Of a DNA stretch of 64,000 nucleotides, positions 60,976 to 64,000 are shown one piece after another. Both the position numbers and the translations under genes were made by a program. Location: NCBI RefSeq assembly GCF_024679095.1, contig NW_026111754.1, forward strand, positions 62,001 to 126,000, in the 5' to 3' direction. This stretch comes from Eriocheir sinensis (Eukaryota; Arthropoda; Malacostraca; Decapoda; Varunidae). Numbering within the stretch: the first letter of the stretch is position 1; each line of letters opens with the position of its first letter. The notes under the pieces were generated by a model. That model saw only the letters and a program-made list of their open reading frames with translations, did not search any database and was not told where the DNA came from.

Positions 60976-62752
60976 ATATGTAATTAATTAAATTTGTATT
61001 TAAATACATGTACAAAACACATAAAATAATGTAAATTTGTATGAAATGAAAACAAATTCACATAAAATAACGTACATTTGTATAAAATAGATATACAAAA
61101 TAATTTTATGTGTATTTTGTATATTTATTTTCATACAAATTTAAATTATTTTTGTGTATTTTTGTATATAGTTTTATACAAACTTAGGTTATTTTATGAG
61201 TATTTTGTATATCTATTTTCATACAAATACACATTCTTTTATTGATATTTTGTTTATTTATTTTGACGAGAATTTAAATTATTTAATGTGTATTTTGTAT
61301 ATATATTTTTATACGTATTTACATCATTTCATGTGTATTTTGTATATATATTTCTATAGAAATCTACGTTATATTATGTGTATTCGTATACAGATACAAA
61401 TTTACACTTTTATGTGTATTTTGCATATTTTTTCAATACAAATTTACCTTATTGTATATGCATTTTGTATATTAATTTTAATACAAATTTAATTATTCTA
61501 TGTGTATTTTTGTATATGTATTTTTATAAAAATATGCTTTATTTTATGGGTATTTTGCATCTTTATTTTCATACAAATTTACGTTATTTTATTGATATTC
61601 TGCTCATTCATTTTGATACGATTTGACATTATTCTATGTGTATTTTGTATATATTTTTCAAACAAATTTACGTTATTTTATGTGTATTTGTTTATATATT
61701 CTGACACAAATTTACAATATTTTATGGGTATTTTGTATATATATTTCAAAAGAAATCTACCTAGTTTTATGTGTATTTTGAATATCTGTTTTCATACAAA
61801 CTCAAATTATTTTTATGTATTTTTGTATATATTTAAATACAAATTTTAGTTATGTTATGTGTATTTTGTAAATCTATTTTCATTCAAATATATATTATTT
61901 TATTGGTATTTTGTTGATTTATATTGATACGAATTTACATTATTTTATATGTACTTTTTATATATATTTTTATACGCATTTACATTATTTAATATTTATT
62001 TTGAATATATAATTTTATACAAATTCATGGTATTTTATGTGTATTTGTATATATATTTTCATATAAATTTACATTATTTTATGTGTATTTTGTACATATA
62101 TTTCATTACAAATTTACCTTATTTTATGTTTATTTTGTATGTGTTTTTTGTACATTTATATTTATACAAATACACATTCTTTTATTGGTATTTTGTTTAT
62201 TTATTTTGTTTTGAATTTATATTAGTTTATGTGTATTTTGTTTACATTTTTTTATACGTATTTACCTAATTTTATGTGTATTTTGTATATATATTTTTAT
62301 GGAAATCTACGTTATTTTATGTGTATTCGTATATATAATTTGAAACAAATTTACTTTGTTTTATATGTTTTTTGCATATCTATTTCAATACAAATTTACC
62401 TTATTGTATGTGCATTTTGTATATTTATTTCAATACAAATTTAAATATTTTATGTGTATTTCGGTATATATATTTTTATAAGAAATGCGCTATTTAATGG
62501 GAATTTTGCATCTTTATTTTCATACAAATTTACACTATTTTATTAATATTCGGTGTATTTATTTTCATACGATTTTACATTATTCTATTTGTTTTTTGCA
62601 TATATTTTTTTTATACATATTTACATTATTTAATGTGTATCTTGCATATATATTTCATACAAATTTATTATCTATTATTTCTTTTCATACAAATACACAT
62701 TCTTTTCATGAGTATTTTGTTTATTTATTTTGACACGATTTTACATTACTTA

Positions 62753-63044
<292 letters not shown>

Positions 63045-63382
63045 TTATAAGTATTTACATAATTTCATGTGTATTTTGTATATATATTTCTATAGAAATC
63101 TACGTCATTTTATGTGTATTCATATATATATTTTGAAACAAATTTATACTGTTTTATTTGTATTTTGCGTTTTTTTTTCAGTACAAATTTACCTTATTGT
63201 ATGTGTGCATTTTGTATATTAATTTTAATACAAATTTAATTATTCTATGTGTATTTTTGTATATGTATTTTTAAAAAAATATATGCTTTATCTTATGGGT
63301 ATTTTGCATCTTTATTTTCATACAAATTTAAATTATTTTATTGATATTCTGTTTACTTATTTTGATACGATTTTACATTATT

Positions 63383-63410
63383 TTATGTATAACAAAAATA
63401 AATACAAAAT
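63383..63410. repeat. Strand-switch junction, copy 3
   Basis: TTACATTATTTTATGTATAA followed by CAAAAATAAATACAAAATAC, the third instance of the same junction. Confidence 0.85.
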
Positions 63411-64000
63411 ACACAAAAATAGATATGCAAAATACATATAAACAATGTAAATTTGTTTCAAAATATATATACGAATACACATGAAATAAGGTAGATTTCT
63501 ATAAAAATATATATACAAAATACACATAAAATTAAGTAAATACGTATAAAAATGTATACAAAATACACATAAAATAATGTAAATTAGTATCAAAATTAAT
63601 AAACAAAATACCAATAAAAGAATGTATTTGTATAAATATATACAAAATACATTAAATAATATAAATTTGTTTAAAACTATACAAAATACACATGAAATGA
63701 TGTAAATACGTATAAAATATATAAACAAAATACATTAAATAATGTAAATTATGTCAAAATAAATAAACAAAATATCAGTAAAGAATGTGTATTTGTATGA
63801 AAATATATAATAAAATACACAAAATAACCTAAATTTGTATCAAACTATATACAAAAAAACACAAAAATATTTTAAATTTGTATGAAAATAAATATACAAA
63901 ATACACATAAAATTAGGTAAATTTGTATTGAAATACATACACAGAATACACATAAAATAATGTAAATTTGAATGAAAACACATTATCAAATACACTTAAA

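Overview
This window looks like genomic DNA from a decapod crustacean, most likely a penaeid shrimp. It holds a decayed, rearranged endogenous nimavirus (white spot syndrome virus, WSSV, family) next to a very large AT-rich satellite. The virus assignment rests on several features recognised by eye: a short envelope protein with an N-terminal membrane anchor and the VP28/VP26/VP24 layout, a family B DNA polymerase fragment with the K-x3-NSxYG motif, a collagen-like protein with Gly-X-Y repeats, large virion-like proteins, and hr-like tandem repeats of 75-80 bp. The host is inferred from the virus type and from the abundant (TA)n microsatellites. No database search was possible.

Layout. 1-5.4 kb: an unknown viral gene, the 5' part of a gene I call gene X, a VP28-like gene, an intact 185-aa gene, a frameshifted gene, and an inverted broken copy of gene X. 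5.4-6.2 kb: gene-poor DNA and a 75-bp tandem repeat. 6.2-12.2 kb: three viral genes on the minus strand, compactly arranged and interrupted by stops and frameshifts; one has a clear 108-nt GT-AG intron and one encodes long 11-aa and 9-aa repeats. 12.2-15.1 kb: repeats, including two hr-like families (about 78/82 bp and 79 bp). 15.4-17 kb: a TATA plus initiator promoter, a His/Pro/Tyr-rich gene remnant and a small acidic gene. 17-20.9 kb: a large virion-like gene fragment (minus) fused to the longest copy of gene X (plus). 21.7-23.5 kb: small viral fragments, including the DNA polymerase piece, separated by repeats. 23.5-28.4 kb: an acidic membrane-protein gene, a large minus-strand gene fused head-to-head with a truncated collagen-like gene, and two overlapping minus-strand genes. 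28.4-64 kb: no genes, only degenerate monomers of about 45-48 bp in blocks of alternating orientation, with six long TA or TC/TA tracts and long segmental copies.

Main observations. (1) Gene X has features of a superfamily 3 (D5-like) helicase ATPase with a changed Walker A motif, and exists in three partial copies, two of them about 99% identical and inverted. (2) Breakpoints between viral fragments coincide with hr-like repeats, or join two truncated genes directly. (3) The satellite has a higher-order organisation in which the same strand-switch junction occurs three times. Many frameshifts are one-base homopolymer differences, so some of the decay could be assembly error.
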